From JAHFRG01 sp041495205 (GTDB lineage: Bacteria > Pseudomonadota > Gammaproteobacteria > Burkholderiales > JAHFRG01), in contig JBGQCF010000020.1 of the NCBI GenBank assembly GCA_041495205.1, positions 1 to 36,508 of the forward strand: a stretch of DNA of 36,508 nucleotides. Direction: 5' to 3'. Positions 7,935-17,037 of the stretch are shown here, one piece after another (the stretch's first letter is position 1; each line of letters starts with the position of its first letter). A program made the translations under genes and the position numbers. The notes below the pieces were generated by a model, which was not told where the DNA came from, searched no databases, and saw nothing but the letters and a program-made list of their open reading frames with translations.

Positions 7935-9389
7935 ATGGATGCAGAGAAAACGGTGGAAACTCAAGCCAAACCCGATTTGCTGATCGTTGACGACGACCCG
8001 CTCATCACCGATACGCTGAATTTCGTGTTGAGCAAGGATTATGTCGTCTATGCCGCGGATTCACGCAACCAGGTAAAAAGCCTGCTGCGTCAGCTCGACA
8101 AACCGCCGCAGCTTGCATTGGTTGACCTTGGGCTACCGCCCACCCCGCACCGCCCCGACGAGGGTTTCCGCCTGATCAACGAACTGCTGACTTACGCGCC
8201 GGGCATCAAGATCGTGGTGCTGTCCGGCCAGAACGACGAGGCCAACGCGCGGCATGCGCGCACCCTGGGCGCGATTGAATTTATCGCTAAGCCCTGTGAA
8301 CCGGAAAAGCTCAAGTCGCTGCTCGCTAAGGCGCTGCAAATCCGCGATGTGGAACAAGTGGCGGCTCCTGCAGACGGAGGAATCATCGGAAAAAGTTCGG
8401 TGACTGAAAAACTGCGCAATCAAATCGGTCAATATGCCGACGCGCCGTTTCCGGTGCTCATCGAAGGCGAGTCCGGCAGTGGCAAAGAACTCGTCGCCAT
8501 CTCCTTGCATAGCCTGAGCAGCCGCAGGCAAAAGCCGTATCTGGCACTTAATTGCGCGGCTATTTCCCCGAACCTGGTGGAACCGACGCTGTTCGGTTAT
8601 GGCAAAGGGTCTTTTACCGGCGCCACCGCCCCGCATTCCGGCTATTTTGAAGACGCGAAAGACGGCACGCTGTTCCTCGACGAAATCGGCGAATTGCCGC
8701 TGGAATTGCAAGCAAAGCTTTTGCGAGTGCTGGAAAATGGCGAATACCAGCGCGTCGGCGAAACTACAAGCCGCACCAGCAACGCGCGCGTCGTTGCCGC
8801 CACCAACCGTGACCTGCGCCAAGAAATCAAGGCCGGCGGCTTTCGTGCCGACCTGTACCATCGCCTGAGCGTATTCAGCATCACCGTGCCGCCGTTGCGC
8901 GAACTGGACGACGACAAATTCACGCTGCTTGATCATTACCGCGATTTCTATTCACGCCAGAGCCGGGTTGCGCCATTTACTCTGGATGAGAAATCGAAGG
9001 CCCTGTGGCGGGATTATTACTTTCCCGGCAACGTGAGGGAATTGCGCAATATCGTGATCCGCCTCATAACGAAATACCCTGGACAGACCGTCGGGACCGC
9101 GCAATTGCAGGGCGAGCTGGACATGGATAGCGTGGATGCCAAAACACCTGAGCTGGCGCTGGCGCAGGACACCAAATCCCTGCTGGACGCGGCGAGAAAG
9201 CATTTGCAGGCGCAAAAATATTTCAGCCTGGACGTGATGCTGCAACAATGGGAAAAAAGTTATGTGGAGGCCGCGCTCTCCATCACCCACGGCAATCTCT
9301 CGCAAGCCGCGAAGCTGCTAGGGGTGCGCCGAACCACCTTGTACAGCCGTATGCAACAATATGGCGACCTGGAGGATAAGGAAGATTAA
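7935..9389 (+). CDS. Sigma-54-dependent response regulator (PrsR/NtrC-like)
   Basis: A 484-residue activator with three domains. Receiver (about 13-130): acidic pocket DDD (19-21), phospho-acceptor Asp64 in VDLGLPP, Ser97 and Lys119. AAA+ sigma-54 domain: Walker A GESGSGKE (178-185), loop GSFTGA (225-230), Walker B GTLFLDEIGE, R-finger region ATNRDLRQEI. Fis-type helix-turn-helix at the end (LSQAAKLLGVRRTTLYSRM). The DLGLPP receiver and overall plan resemble the PEP-CTERM-system regulator PrsR, but no exosortase is nearby. The canonical sigma-54 contact loop is GAFTGA; here Ala is replaced by Ser. Likely partner is the kinase at 21709-23412, and a likely target is the -24/-12 promoter at 25180. 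The ATG at 7935 has no obvious ribosome-binding site. Confidence 0.9.
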   Translation: MDAEKTVETQAKPDLLIVDDDPLITDTLNFVLSKDYVVYAADSRNQVKSLLRQLDKPPQLALVDLGLPPTPHRPDEGFRLINELLTYAPGIKIVVLSGQNDEANARHARTLGAIEFIAKPCEPEKLKSLLAKALQIRDVEQVAAPADGGIIGKSSVTEKLRNQIGQYADAPFPVLIEGESGSGKELVAISLHSLSSRRQKPYLALNCAAISPNLVEPTLFGYGKGSFTGATAPHSGYFEDAKDGTLFLDEIGELPLELQAKLLRVLENGEYQRVGETTSRTSNARVVAATNRDLRQEIKAGGFRADLYHRLSVFSITVPPLRELDDDKFTLLDHYRDFYSRQSRVAPFTLDEKSKALWRDYYFPGNVRELRNIVIRLITKYPGQTVGTAQLQGELDMDSVDAKTPELALAQDTKSLLDAARKHLQAQKYFSLDVMLQQWEKSYVEAALSITHGNLSQAAKLLGVRRTTLYSRMQQYGDLEDKED

Positions 9390-9394
9390 TCGCC

Positions 9395-10975
9395 ATGTAT
9401 TACGCTCATTTCGGCCTGACGCAACCGCCATTTAAGATCACCCCCAACACCGAGTTCTTCTTTCCCGGGGGCAACCGCGGCGCGATTCTCGACGCGCTGC
9501 TCTACGCCATCTCGCATGGCGAAGGCATAATCAAGGTGAGCGGCGAGGTGGGCAGCGGCAAGACCATGTTGTGCCGCATGCTGCAGACGTGTTTGCCACA
9601 GCAAATCGAGTCCGTTTATCTCGCCAATCCCAGCGTCTCCCCTGACGAAATCCTGCACGCCATCGCCTTTGAGTTACAGTTGCCGATCGGCGGCGATACG
9701 CCGCGCATCAAAGTGATACAGAAACTGCACGACTATCTGCTGGAGCGGCATGTGGAAAAGCGCCAGGTAGTGATTTTTGTCGAGGAATCACAGAGCATGC
9801 CGCTCGCCACACTCGAGGAAATACGCCTGCTCTCCAACCTGGAAACCGGAAGCCACAAGCTTTTACAGATCGTGCTTTTCGGCCAACCGGAGCTCGACGA
9901 AATCCTGCGCCTGCCGCAAATCCGCCAGTTGCGTGAACGCATTACTTACAGCTTCTCGCTGAGTCCGCTGGATGCCCAACAAATTAAAGAGTATATGATG
10001 TTCCGCATGCGCGCCGCAGGATACCGCGGCCCGGACCTGTTTTCCCCAAGCGTGGTGCACATGATCACCAAAGCCTCAAAGGGGCTTACGCGCCGTGTGA
10101 ACCTGCTTGCCGACAAGGCGCTGCTCGCGGCATTTGCAGACAGTACGCACACCATCAAACCGAAGCATATCAGGGCGGCAATCGGGGACAGTGAATTCAG
10201 CAACGACTTTGGGCGCCACCGCAAGGCGGTTTCCGGGTTGGCATGGCTTGTGTTCGGGATCGCGCTCGGAGCATTGTTGTACGGCACCTACCTCGCGCTT
10301 TGGCCGCCACTCGAAATGCCTTCCTATAATCAGCCCGCTGTCAGCGCCGCACCGGTTCCGCAAAGCGAACCGGTAAAACCCGTAGCGTCTGAGGGTCCCA
10401 GGCCGGACGCAGCTGAACCACCCCGAGCAGAATCGTCTCAAGCAGAACCACTGGCGGCAGAGCCACCTGCAACTGCACCAGGATCTTCCGAAGCTACTGT
10501 GCAGGTTAGCGCACAGAAAACCGACACCAGCGAGCTCGGCCTCCCGTTGCGGCTGTCCCCTGTAGTTACGTTATCCTCTAATAAAACGGCCGAAGCCAGA
10601 CCCAAAAAGGTGGTGCAACGCAAAGCAGACGACGCCACCACGTTTGAACAATATCCGGTGCTGCAGCAACGCATTGAAGCTGCGCAAAATGCGTTTGCCC
10701 AAGCCTCGGCGGACGATATCAGCATACAGCTGTTCCTCACCGATGAGGTGCGCCCGCCGCGCATCGAGCGTTTTCTTACCCGTGCCGCGAATCTGATGAA
10801 CCTCGAAGAAATTTACGTAATTCCGGTAAAGATAGGCGGCCAAGCGAGGTTCAGGGTGTTTTACGGTCTGTATCCTTCGCAGCGGGAAGCCCGCGAAGCA
10901 ATGAGCCAACTTCCCGCTAGATACGCTGAAACGTTTCACCTGAGACTATTGAAAATAGGCCAGTTTCAGAACTAG
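9395..10975 (+). CDS. mshM: ExeA/MshM-like AAA ATPase with C-terminal SPOR-like domain
   Basis: 526 residues. The N-terminal half is the ExeA/GspA/MshM ATPase: MYYAHFGLTQPPFKITP, Walker A GEVGSGKT (50-57), then VVIFVEES (125-132) at Walker B, where DEA is usual, and a sensor region QIVLFGQPELDE. A transmembrane helix (about 281-303) is followed by a Pro/Ala/Glu-rich linker. The last about 75 residues (EEIYVIPVKIGGQARFRVFYG..PSQREAREA) look like a SPOR peptidoglycan-binding domain. ExeA-type proteins help place secretins in the cell wall, and a SPOR tail would suit that. AAGGAAG precedes the ATG, five bases after the regulator gene, so the two are cotranscribed. The symbol follows the MSHA cluster convention. 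Confidence 0.85.
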   Translation: MYYAHFGLTQPPFKITPNTEFFFPGGNRGAILDALLYAISHGEGIIKVSGEVGSGKTMLCRMLQTCLPQQIESVYLANPSVSPDEILHAIAFELQLPIGGDTPRIKVIQKLHDYLLERHVEKRQVVIFVEESQSMPLATLEEIRLLSNLETGSHKLLQIVLFGQPELDEILRLPQIRQLRERITYSFSLSPLDAQQIKEYMMFRMRAAGYRGPDLFSPSVVHMITKASKGLTRRVNLLADKALLAAFADSTHTIKPKHIRAAIGDSEFSNDFGRHRKAVSGLAWLVFGIALGALLYGTYLALWPPLEMPSYNQPAVSAAPVPQSEPVKPVASEGPRPDAAEPPRAESSQAEPLAAEPPATAPGSSEATVQVSAQKTDTSELGLPLRLSPVVTLSSNKTAEARPKKVVQRKADDATTFEQYPVLQQRIEAAQNAFAQASADDISIQLFLTDEVRPPRIERFLTRAANLMNLEEIYVIPVKIGGQARFRVFYGLYPSQREAREAMSQLPARYAETFHLRLLKIGQFQN

Positions 10976-10984
10976 CACCCAGCT

Positions 10985-11008
10985 TTCGGGAATTGCGCAA
11001 TCCCGGAA
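10985..11008. other. Palindrome between the ATPase and secretin genes
   Basis: TTCGGGA-ATTGCGCAAT-CCCGGAA: a perfect 10-bp palindrome (10992-11001) flanked by complementary GGG/CCC. No T-run follows, so it is a poor Rho-independent terminator. It could be a protein-binding site or a 3' hairpin that protects the upstream transcript. It sits 45 bases upstream of the candidate secretin promoter. Confidence 0.35.
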
Positions 11009-11052
11009 TAAACTCCTGAATGCGCGAGCATAAAGCTTGCTATTCTGTTACA

Positions 11053-11082
11053 TTGCCAAGCATACTTAGATAAAGTTGTAAT
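11053..11082 (+). promoter_or_regulatory. Candidate sigma-70 promoter for the mshL operon
   Basis: TTGCCA (11053-11058), an 18-base spacer and TGTAAT (11077-11082), each box one base off consensus. Transcription would start near 11089, leaving a leader of about 60 bases before mshL. This lies in the only long gap (175 bases) inside the pilus cluster, and the gap is AT-rich compared with its neighbours. I found no correctly spaced sigma-54 site here. Confidence 0.5.
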
Positions 11083-11150
11083 AAAATCATGCTAGGATTA
11101 AGATTTGTAGGGATTATTGTGTTGCTTGACATTCTCAGGGAAGAGTAAAA

Positions 11151-12941
11151 ATGCAACACTCCAGTACACAACCGTTCGTTTCTTGCCTGTCCTTAGCCTT
11201 GCTGTTAAGCGGCTGCGCTGCTAATTATCCGCACATCCGGCAATCGGAAGGCCATATCAGCGCCGCCGAACCCGCGGTTGAAGCAGGCGAGATTCCTGCT
11301 CCGGTCAAAACCACTACTTTCGTGCCCCCGCCCAAAGCGGTGGAAAAGCCGCAAACTTACAGCGTGGTTGTGAACGAGGTCTCAGCCAGAGAACTGCTGT
11401 TTGCACTGGCGCGCGACACCAAGCAGAACATAGACGTTCATCCAGGAATCCAGGGACTGGTAACGCTTAATGCGGTAAATGAAACCTTGCCCGCGATTTT
11501 GGAGCGCATCGCGCGGCAGGTGAACATGCGCTACAAGCTGGAAGGCGATACCTTGGTGGTGACTCCCGATATCCCCTATTTCAAGACTTACAATGTCGGC
11601 TACGTCAACCTCGCGCGCAACACCACTTCCAGCATCAGTGTTTCCGGACAAATCTCCGCTAGCGGAACCGGCCAAGGCGGCGCACCCCAGTCTGCGGCGG
11701 GCGCCGGCAACACATCCAGCACCAGCGTGAGCAGCGTCTCCAACAATAATTTCTGGGAGGTGCTCAGAGACAACCTCCGCAGCATTTTGAGTTCCACCCG
11801 CGCCCAGTCTTTAGGCGCGGACGACAAAGCGGCGCGCGCCGAAGGCCTCAAAGCGGCACGCGAGGAACGCCTGCAGCAGGCGGAAGCAGTGTCGCGCGCC
11901 GGAGCCTCTGCCGATAAACTCTTTGCCACCGCTTTCGGCGGCGGCTCGCCAGCGCTACCCGGCGACGTGAAAGACGATATCGTGATTAACCCGGTTGCCG
12001 GGACGGTGAGTGTGCTGGCGACTGAAAAACAGCACGTGCTGGTGCAACAATACATCAGCGGCGTGGTTGAAGCGTCGCAGCGCCAAGTGCTGATCGAGGC
12101 CACCATCGTTGAAGTCTCGCTCACCGACGAGTACCAAGCGGGCGTGGATTTCGCGCGTCTCGGCAATTTCAGCGTGAAGCAAACTCTAATCGGCGGCACT
12201 CTCGGTACGCCGCCCTTTACCTCGATTGCCTATGCCGTAGGCGGCAGCACGAATCTTACCACCACCATCAAGCTGCTTGAGCAGTTTGGCAAAACACGCG
12301 TGCTGTCCAGCCCGAAACTGATGGCGCTCAACAACCAGACCGCGCTGCTGAAAGTGGTGGACAACGTAGTTTATTTTTCCGTTCAAGCGGTGCCGGCGGT
12401 GCTCTCCACCGTCAGCGGCGTGGGGGCAGTCTCGCAGCAGACGTTCAACACCACGGCACAGACCGTGCCGGTGGGTCTTGTAATGAGCGTCACTCCGCAA
12501 ATCAACGAAAACGGCGCGGTATCACTGATCGTGCGCCCGACCATTTCCCGCATCACACAGTTCGTCAATGACCCCAATCCCGGCCTCGTAGTGACGACAA
12601 CTGTGGCGGGACTACCCTTCACTTCGGCCATCTCCAACCCGGTGCCGCAAATCCAGACCAGGGAAATGGAGTCAGTGCTGCAAGTCAACAGCGGACAGAC
12701 GGTGATACTGGGAGGCCTCATGCAGGACAATGAAGACCGCAAACGCGATGCGATACCGGGCCTGGGAAAGATTCCGTTATTCGGCGATGTGTTCAGTTTC
12801 CGCCACGACACCGTGGGTAAAACCGAGTTGATGATTTTCTTGCGTCCGACGGTAATCACCAACGCCTCGCTGGAAAGCGACGAGTTGAAATTCTTCCGGC
12901 GTTTTTTACCCGAACCTGATATCTCCGGTGCCAATCAATGA
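11151..12941 (+). CDS. mshL: MSHA-type outer-membrane secretin MshL (lipoprotein)
   Basis: Pore-forming secretin of 596 residues. Its N terminus is a lipoprotein signal ending LLLSGC with Cys22 as the acylation site. An STN/N0 domain follows (about 68-139: YSVVVNEVSARELLFALARD..NIDVHP), then a Ser/Gly-rich loop (about 165-200) inside an N-domain. The C-terminal secretin core (about 310-575) carries VLIEATIVEVSLTDEYQAGV, GKTRVLSSPKLMALNNQTA, VPVGLVMSVTPQI and GQTVILGGLMQDN. This domain order matches the MshL group rather than PilQ, which has AMIN domains, or GspD, which has several N domains. GGGAAGAG serves as ribosome-binding site. It overlaps mshN by four bases (ATGA). Confidence 0.92.
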   Translation: MQHSSTQPFVSCLSLALLLSGCAANYPHIRQSEGHISAAEPAVEAGEIPAPVKTTTFVPPPKAVEKPQTYSVVVNEVSARELLFALARDTKQNIDVHPGIQGLVTLNAVNETLPAILERIARQVNMRYKLEGDTLVVTPDIPYFKTYNVGYVNLARNTTSSISVSGQISASGTGQGGAPQSAAGAGNTSSTSVSSVSNNNFWEVLRDNLRSILSSTRAQSLGADDKAARAEGLKAAREERLQQAEAVSRAGASADKLFATAFGGGSPALPGDVKDDIVINPVAGTVSVLATEKQHVLVQQYISGVVEASQRQVLIEATIVEVSLTDEYQAGVDFARLGNFSVKQTLIGGTLGTPPFTSIAYAVGGSTNLTTTIKLLEQFGKTRVLSSPKLMALNNQTALLKVVDNVVYFSVQAVPAVLSTVSGVGAVSQQTFNTTAQTVPVGLVMSVTPQINENGAVSLIVRPTISRITQFVNDPNPGLVVTTTVAGLPFTSAISNPVPQIQTREMESVLQVNSGQTVILGGLMQDNEDRKRDAIPGLGKIPLFGDVFSFRHDTVGKTELMIFLRPTVITNASLESDELKFFRRFLPEPDISGANQ

Positions 12942-14080
12942 GCCTGTTGATGAAAGCCTTGCAAAAGGCTGCCCAAAGCCGCGAAAGTTCCGGCGAGAAC
13001 AGCAAGGAGCAAGCTGCCCCGCCAAGCGTTCCTGAACTTGCCCTGCAGCCGTTGCAGACCGAGCCGGAAGCAGCTGCGTGGAAAGTTCAGCCCGAAGCCG
13101 CACCGAGCCCGGCGTTGGCTGCAGCTGTGATGCGTGCCGGCGAAGCTCCGAGCAGCATTGGTGCTTACATTCGCGGACATCCGGCGGCGCTGCTCAGCAT
13201 GGTTGCCGCACTTTTGTTAATCGGCGGCGGAATCTATATTTACCTGGCGATCAGCAAACCAGGTATCTTCGTCACTCCCGCCCGGCCGCCGGCCGCCGCG
13301 CCAATTGCCGTTGCACCGACGCGGCAGGCGACACCCGAGCCGCGACCACCGCTGGTGGCGGGCCTTTCTGAAGCACCAGAGCCACAGGTAGAACCCGCCA
13401 CGCCGCCCATAGCAGCGCCGGAGCAGCGCGTGAAGCGGCCACCGCAGCTGCCAGCGCGCGTAGCTCCACAACAAAACATCAGCATCACTCGCGCCAACCC
13501 CGCTGCGGCAGTTGAGCCGATGCTGGCGGATGCTTACCAGGCAATGCAGCAAAACCGCCTTGTCGCGGCGCAGGAGTCATATCAAAAAATGCTGGTCGCC
13601 GAGCCCCACAACGCCGACGCGATGCTCGGACTCGCCGCCATTGCCGAGCAGCAGAAACAACCGGAAAAAGCGGCCCAGTATTATCTGAAGGTTCTTAACG
13701 CGGACCCGAAAAACGCCATCGCCCAGGCCGGCCTACTCGGGATCGTGGGACGCGCCGATCCCCAGGCAAGCGAGACACGCCTCAAACAATTGCTTGCACG
13801 CGAGCCGTCGGCGTTCGTGTATTTCACGTTGGGCAACCTGTATGCCGAGCAGTCGCAGTGGCCAGCGGCGCAAGCTGCTTATTTCCGGGCGTTCCACTTG
13901 CAGCCGGACCATGCAGATTATGCCTTCAACCTTGCAGTCGGCCTGGAACACCTTAATCAACCCAAACTTGCCCTGAAGTTTTATCAGCAAGCGCTACAGC
14001 TCGCCAAACACCAGGGCCACTCCAATTTTGAATTAAGCCTGGCGCAAAATCGCATCAGCAAATTGTCCTCACTGGAGTAA
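12938..14080 (+). CDS. mshN: MshN-like TPR protein
   Basis: Bitopic inner-membrane protein of 380 residues. It starts MSLLMKALQKAAQSRE, the usual opening of MshN proteins, has one transmembrane helix (about 84-105), a Pro/Ala-rich periplasmic linker (about 112-180) and TPR repeats to the C terminus (about 184-375, such as AEPHNADAMLGLAAIAEQQ and LNADPKNAIAQAGLLGI). It probably scaffolds the MSHA-like assembly complex; its molecular role is not well defined in any organism. Its ATG overlaps the mshL stop. Confidence 0.85.
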   Translation: MSLLMKALQKAAQSRESSGENSKEQAAPPSVPELALQPLQTEPEAAAWKVQPEAAPSPALAAAVMRAGEAPSSIGAYIRGHPAALLSMVAALLLIGGGIYIYLAISKPGIFVTPARPPAAAPIAVAPTRQATPEPRPPLVAGLSEAPEPQVEPATPPIAAPEQRVKRPPQLPARVAPQQNISITRANPAAAVEPMLADAYQAMQQNRLVAAQESYQKMLVAEPHNADAMLGLAAIAEQQKQPEKAAQYYLKVLNADPKNAIAQAGLLGIVGRADPQASETRLKQLLAREPSAFVYFTLGNLYAEQSQWPAAQAAYFRAFHLQPDHADYAFNLAVGLEHLNQPKLALKFYQQALQLAKHQGHSNFELSLAQNRISKLSSLE

Positions 14081-14082
14081 GC

Positions 14083-15786
14083 GTGGCAGAGCAGCGTAAA
14101 AAACTGCGTCTCGGCGAGCTGCTGATCCAGCAAGGCCTGATCACCCTCGATCAGCTGCGCATAGGGCTAACCCAGCAAAAACAGGAAAAAATTCCCATCG
14201 GCCGCCAGCTGGTGAAGCTGGGGTTTGTCAGCGAAGCGGTGATCCGCGATCTGATGGCGCGCACTATCGGCCAGGAGAGCATTGATCTTTCGCAAGTAGT
14301 GGCGGACGCCGAAGCACTCCAGCTGATTCCCCAGGAGTTCGCCCGGCGCTACCGTATGTTGCCCATTGCTTACGATGCCGAACGCAAGGTTCTCATGGTA
14401 GCGGTGAGCGAAATTTTCAACTTAGTCGCGCTGGACCAGTTGCGCGCCAACCTCGGCGCGCAGATCGAAATCAAGACCATGCTTGCCGGCGAGGCTCAGC
14501 TTGAAGAAAGCATAGACCGCTTCTACGGCTTCGAGCTTTCGGTGGACGGCATCCTGGAGGAAATCGAAACCGGAGAGATCGATTACCAGAGCCTGCAATC
14601 AGCAGGCGACGAGTATACGCAGCCCATCGTCCGGCTGGTTGGCGCCCTGCTGGTGGACGCAGTTAAGCGCGGCTCCTCGGATATTCACTTTGAGCCGGAA
14701 TATGCCTTTTTGCGCATTCGCTACCGCGTTGACGGCGTGCTGGAGCAGGTGCGCAGCCTGCACAAGACTTACTGGCCGGGAATTGCGGTGCGGCTCAAGG
14801 TGATATCCGGAATGAACATTGCCGAAACCCGCGCGCCACAAGACGGCCGCCTGTCTCTCAATCTCAACGGCCGGCCAATTGATTTCCGCGTCTCCACCCA
14901 GCCCACCATTTACGGCGAAAACATCGTGCTGCGCGTGCTTGACCGCGAAAAATCCATCATCAGCCTGGAGCGCATGAACCTGCAAAAACATACGGTGGCG
15001 ATATTGGAAGAAATGTTGGCGCGGCCGGAAGGAATATTGGTTCTCACCGGCCCTACCGGCAGCGGCAAAACCACCATGCTGTATACGCTGCTATCCAAGC
15101 TCAATAACGAAGCGGTGAACATCATGACGCTGGAAGACCCGGTGGAATACCCGGTGACTATGATGCGCCAGACTTCGGTCAGCGAGGCGGCGAAAATAGA
15201 CTTCGCCAACGGCATTCGCTCCATCATGCGCCAGGACCCGGACATTATCCTGGTCGGCGAAGTGCGCGATCGGGAAACCGCGGAAATGGCCTTCCGCGCA
15301 GCCATGACCGGCCACCAGGTGTTCACCACCCTGCACACCAACTCGGCGCTGGGGGCATTCCCGCGCCTTATAGACATCGGCATCCCTCCAGACATCATCG
15401 CCGGCAACATCATCGGTGTGCTCGCGCAACGCCTAGTGCGGCTGCTTTGCTCACGCTGCAAACAGGCTTATTCCCCGAGCCAGGAAGAAGTACAACTGCT
15501 GCGGCTGCCGCCGGATTCCAAGGTCAAGATCTATAAACCGGTGGGCTGCAAGTATTGTCACTCCAAAGGTTATAAAGGACGCATGGCACTCCTGGAAATT
15601 TTGCAAATGGACGGCGATCTGGATGAGCTGGTGGCGCGCCGCGCTACCGCCAGGGAACTCAGAACCGCCGCGCTGCAAAAAAAATTCACCACGCTTGCCG
15701 AAGACGGCATTCAGCGCGTGCTCGAAGGCTTGACCAGCCTAGCCGAGGTGTCTCGCGAGGTGGACCTCATCGGACGCTTGACTTAG
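14083..15786 (+). CDS. mshE: MshE-type extension ATPase with c-di-GMP-binding N domain
   Basis: Hexameric assembly ATPase (GspE/PilB superfamily) of 567 residues. The N-terminal MshEN domain has the paired motifs expected for c-di-GMP binding: RLGELLIQQGLITLDQL (about 9-25) and IGRQLVKLGFVSEAVI (39-54). The motor has Walker A GPTGSGKT (323-330), the Asp box MTLEDPVEYP, Walker B DIILVGEVRD and the His box TGHQVFTTLHTN. A zinc-binding four-cysteine site is intact (C456, C459, C489, C492). The start codon is GTG, two bases after the mshN stop. It powers subunit addition at the inner-membrane platform. Confidence 0.94.
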   Translation: MAEQRKKLRLGELLIQQGLITLDQLRIGLTQQKQEKIPIGRQLVKLGFVSEAVIRDLMARTIGQESIDLSQVVADAEALQLIPQEFARRYRMLPIAYDAERKVLMVAVSEIFNLVALDQLRANLGAQIEIKTMLAGEAQLEESIDRFYGFELSVDGILEEIETGEIDYQSLQSAGDEYTQPIVRLVGALLVDAVKRGSSDIHFEPEYAFLRIRYRVDGVLEQVRSLHKTYWPGIAVRLKVISGMNIAETRAPQDGRLSLNLNGRPIDFRVSTQPTIYGENIVLRVLDREKSIISLERMNLQKHTVAILEEMLARPEGILVLTGPTGSGKTTMLYTLLSKLNNEAVNIMTLEDPVEYPVTMMRQTSVSEAAKIDFANGIRSIMRQDPDIILVGEVRDRETAEMAFRAAMTGHQVFTTLHTNSALGAFPRLIDIGIPPDIIAGNIIGVLAQRLVRLLCSRCKQAYSPSQEEVQLLRLPPDSKVKIYKPVGCKYCHSKGYKGRMALLEILQMDGDLDELVARRATARELRTAALQKKFTTLAEDGIQRVLEGLTSLAEVSREVDLIGRLT

Positions 15787-15823
15787 CAGCCGTCAAGGCC
15801 AAGGCAAATGCGACAAACCCATC

Positions 15824-17029
15824 ATGTCCACGTTCCAGTACAAAGCGGTAGATAAAGCAGGCCGGCCGGCACGCGGCAGCCTCAACGCGATCAACGACGT
15901 CGATCTCGAACTGCGGCTAAAGCGCATGGGGCTCGACCTCATCACGTTCCGCCAGATCAACACGAATACGCTCGCGCTGGGGCGCAGCACCATCACGCGC
16001 CGCGACCTCATCACCTTCTGCCTCGACATGGAACAGATAACGCGCGCCGGCATCCCGCTTTTGGATGGCCTGCGCGATCTGCGCGATAGTATCGAGAATC
16101 CGCGCTTCAAGGAAATCGTCACTTCGTTACTCGAGGACATGGAAGGCGGTAAACTTATGTCGCAAGCATTGGCGATGCACCTTGCGGTATTCGATCATGT
16201 GTTCGTAAGCCTGGTGAGAGCGGGAGAACAGGCTGGCAAGCTTACCGAAGTGTTCGAAAATCTTGCGACGACGCTGAAATGGCAGGATGAACTGATCACC
16301 CAGACGCAGCGCTTGATGCTCTATCCCATCCTCGTGCTATTCATCATTATTGGGGTGGTAGTCGTGCTGCTGGTGGGGCTTGTGCCGCAAGTGGTTTCCC
16401 TGTTGAAAAGCATGGGACTGGCACTGCCGCTGCAAACCCGCGTGCTGATCTTCCTGTCCGACTCGATCGTTCACTATTGGCCGTTGCTGCTTGGCGTGCC
16501 GGTTGCGGCGGGCATTACCTTTAGCATGGCGGTGCGGCAAAGCCAGAAAGCCCGTTATTGGTGGGACAATCTTAAGTTGCACTTTCCTATCACCGGCGAG
16601 ATTCTGCAAAAAATCATCTTGGCGCGTTTTGCCAACTTCTTCGCACTGATGTACCAGTCCGGCATTACCATTCTGGATGCCATCAAGACCAGCGAAGGAA
16701 TCGTCGCCAACCGCGTGATTCTCGACGGCCTGCAGCGCGCCGGGCAGCAAATCGGCTCGGGCGAAAGTCTTACCGAAGCGTTCCGCAGCCTGGGTATGTT
16801 CCCGCCGCTGGTGCTGCGCATGCTGCGCCTCGGTGAGACCACCGGTTCGCTGGATACCGCCTTGCTCAATATCAGCTATTTTTACAACCGCGATGTCAAG
16901 GAAGCCGTGGATAAAGGACTGAAGCTGCTGGGGCCGCTCACCACCGTCATCCTGGCATCAATTTTGTTATCCATCATGGTGGCGACGCTGCTTCCGGTGT
17001 ACGATATCCTTGGTAAGCTTAAGCTTTAA
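15824..17029 (+). CDS. mshG: Inner-membrane platform protein MshG (GspF/PilC family)
   Basis: 401 residues with the two GspF (T2SSF) repeats: FCLDMEQITRAGIPLLDGLRDL in the first and FANFFALMYQSGITILDAIKTS in the second. Each is followed by hydrophobic helices (LILFIII-type segment around 165-190, and the C-terminal LGPLTTVILASILLSIMVATLLPVY). It is the rotor or platform on which the MshE ATPase acts. Thirty-seven bases separate it from mshE, and it is followed after eight bases by the mshI-like gene. Length and architecture are normal. Confidence 0.93.
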   Translation: MSTFQYKAVDKAGRPARGSLNAINDVDLELRLKRMGLDLITFRQINTNTLALGRSTITRRDLITFCLDMEQITRAGIPLLDGLRDLRDSIENPRFKEIVTSLLEDMEGGKLMSQALAMHLAVFDHVFVSLVRAGEQAGKLTEVFENLATTLKWQDELITQTQRLMLYPILVLFIIIGVVVVLLVGLVPQVVSLLKSMGLALPLQTRVLIFLSDSIVHYWPLLLGVPVAAGITFSMAVRQSQKARYWWDNLKLHFPITGEILQKIILARFANFFALMYQSGITILDAIKTSEGIVANRVILDGLQRAGQQIGSGESLTEAFRSLGMFPPLVLRMLRLGETTGSLDTALLNISYFYNRDVKEAVDKGLKLLGPLTTVILASILLSIMVATLLPVYDILGKLKL

Positions 17030-17037
17030 TCAACCTT

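Noticed and set aside
11100..11140. Sigma-54 promoter before mshL (GGGATTATTGTGTTGC)
   Set aside because: Eleven or twelve bases separate GG and GC instead of ten; this spacing is not tolerated.
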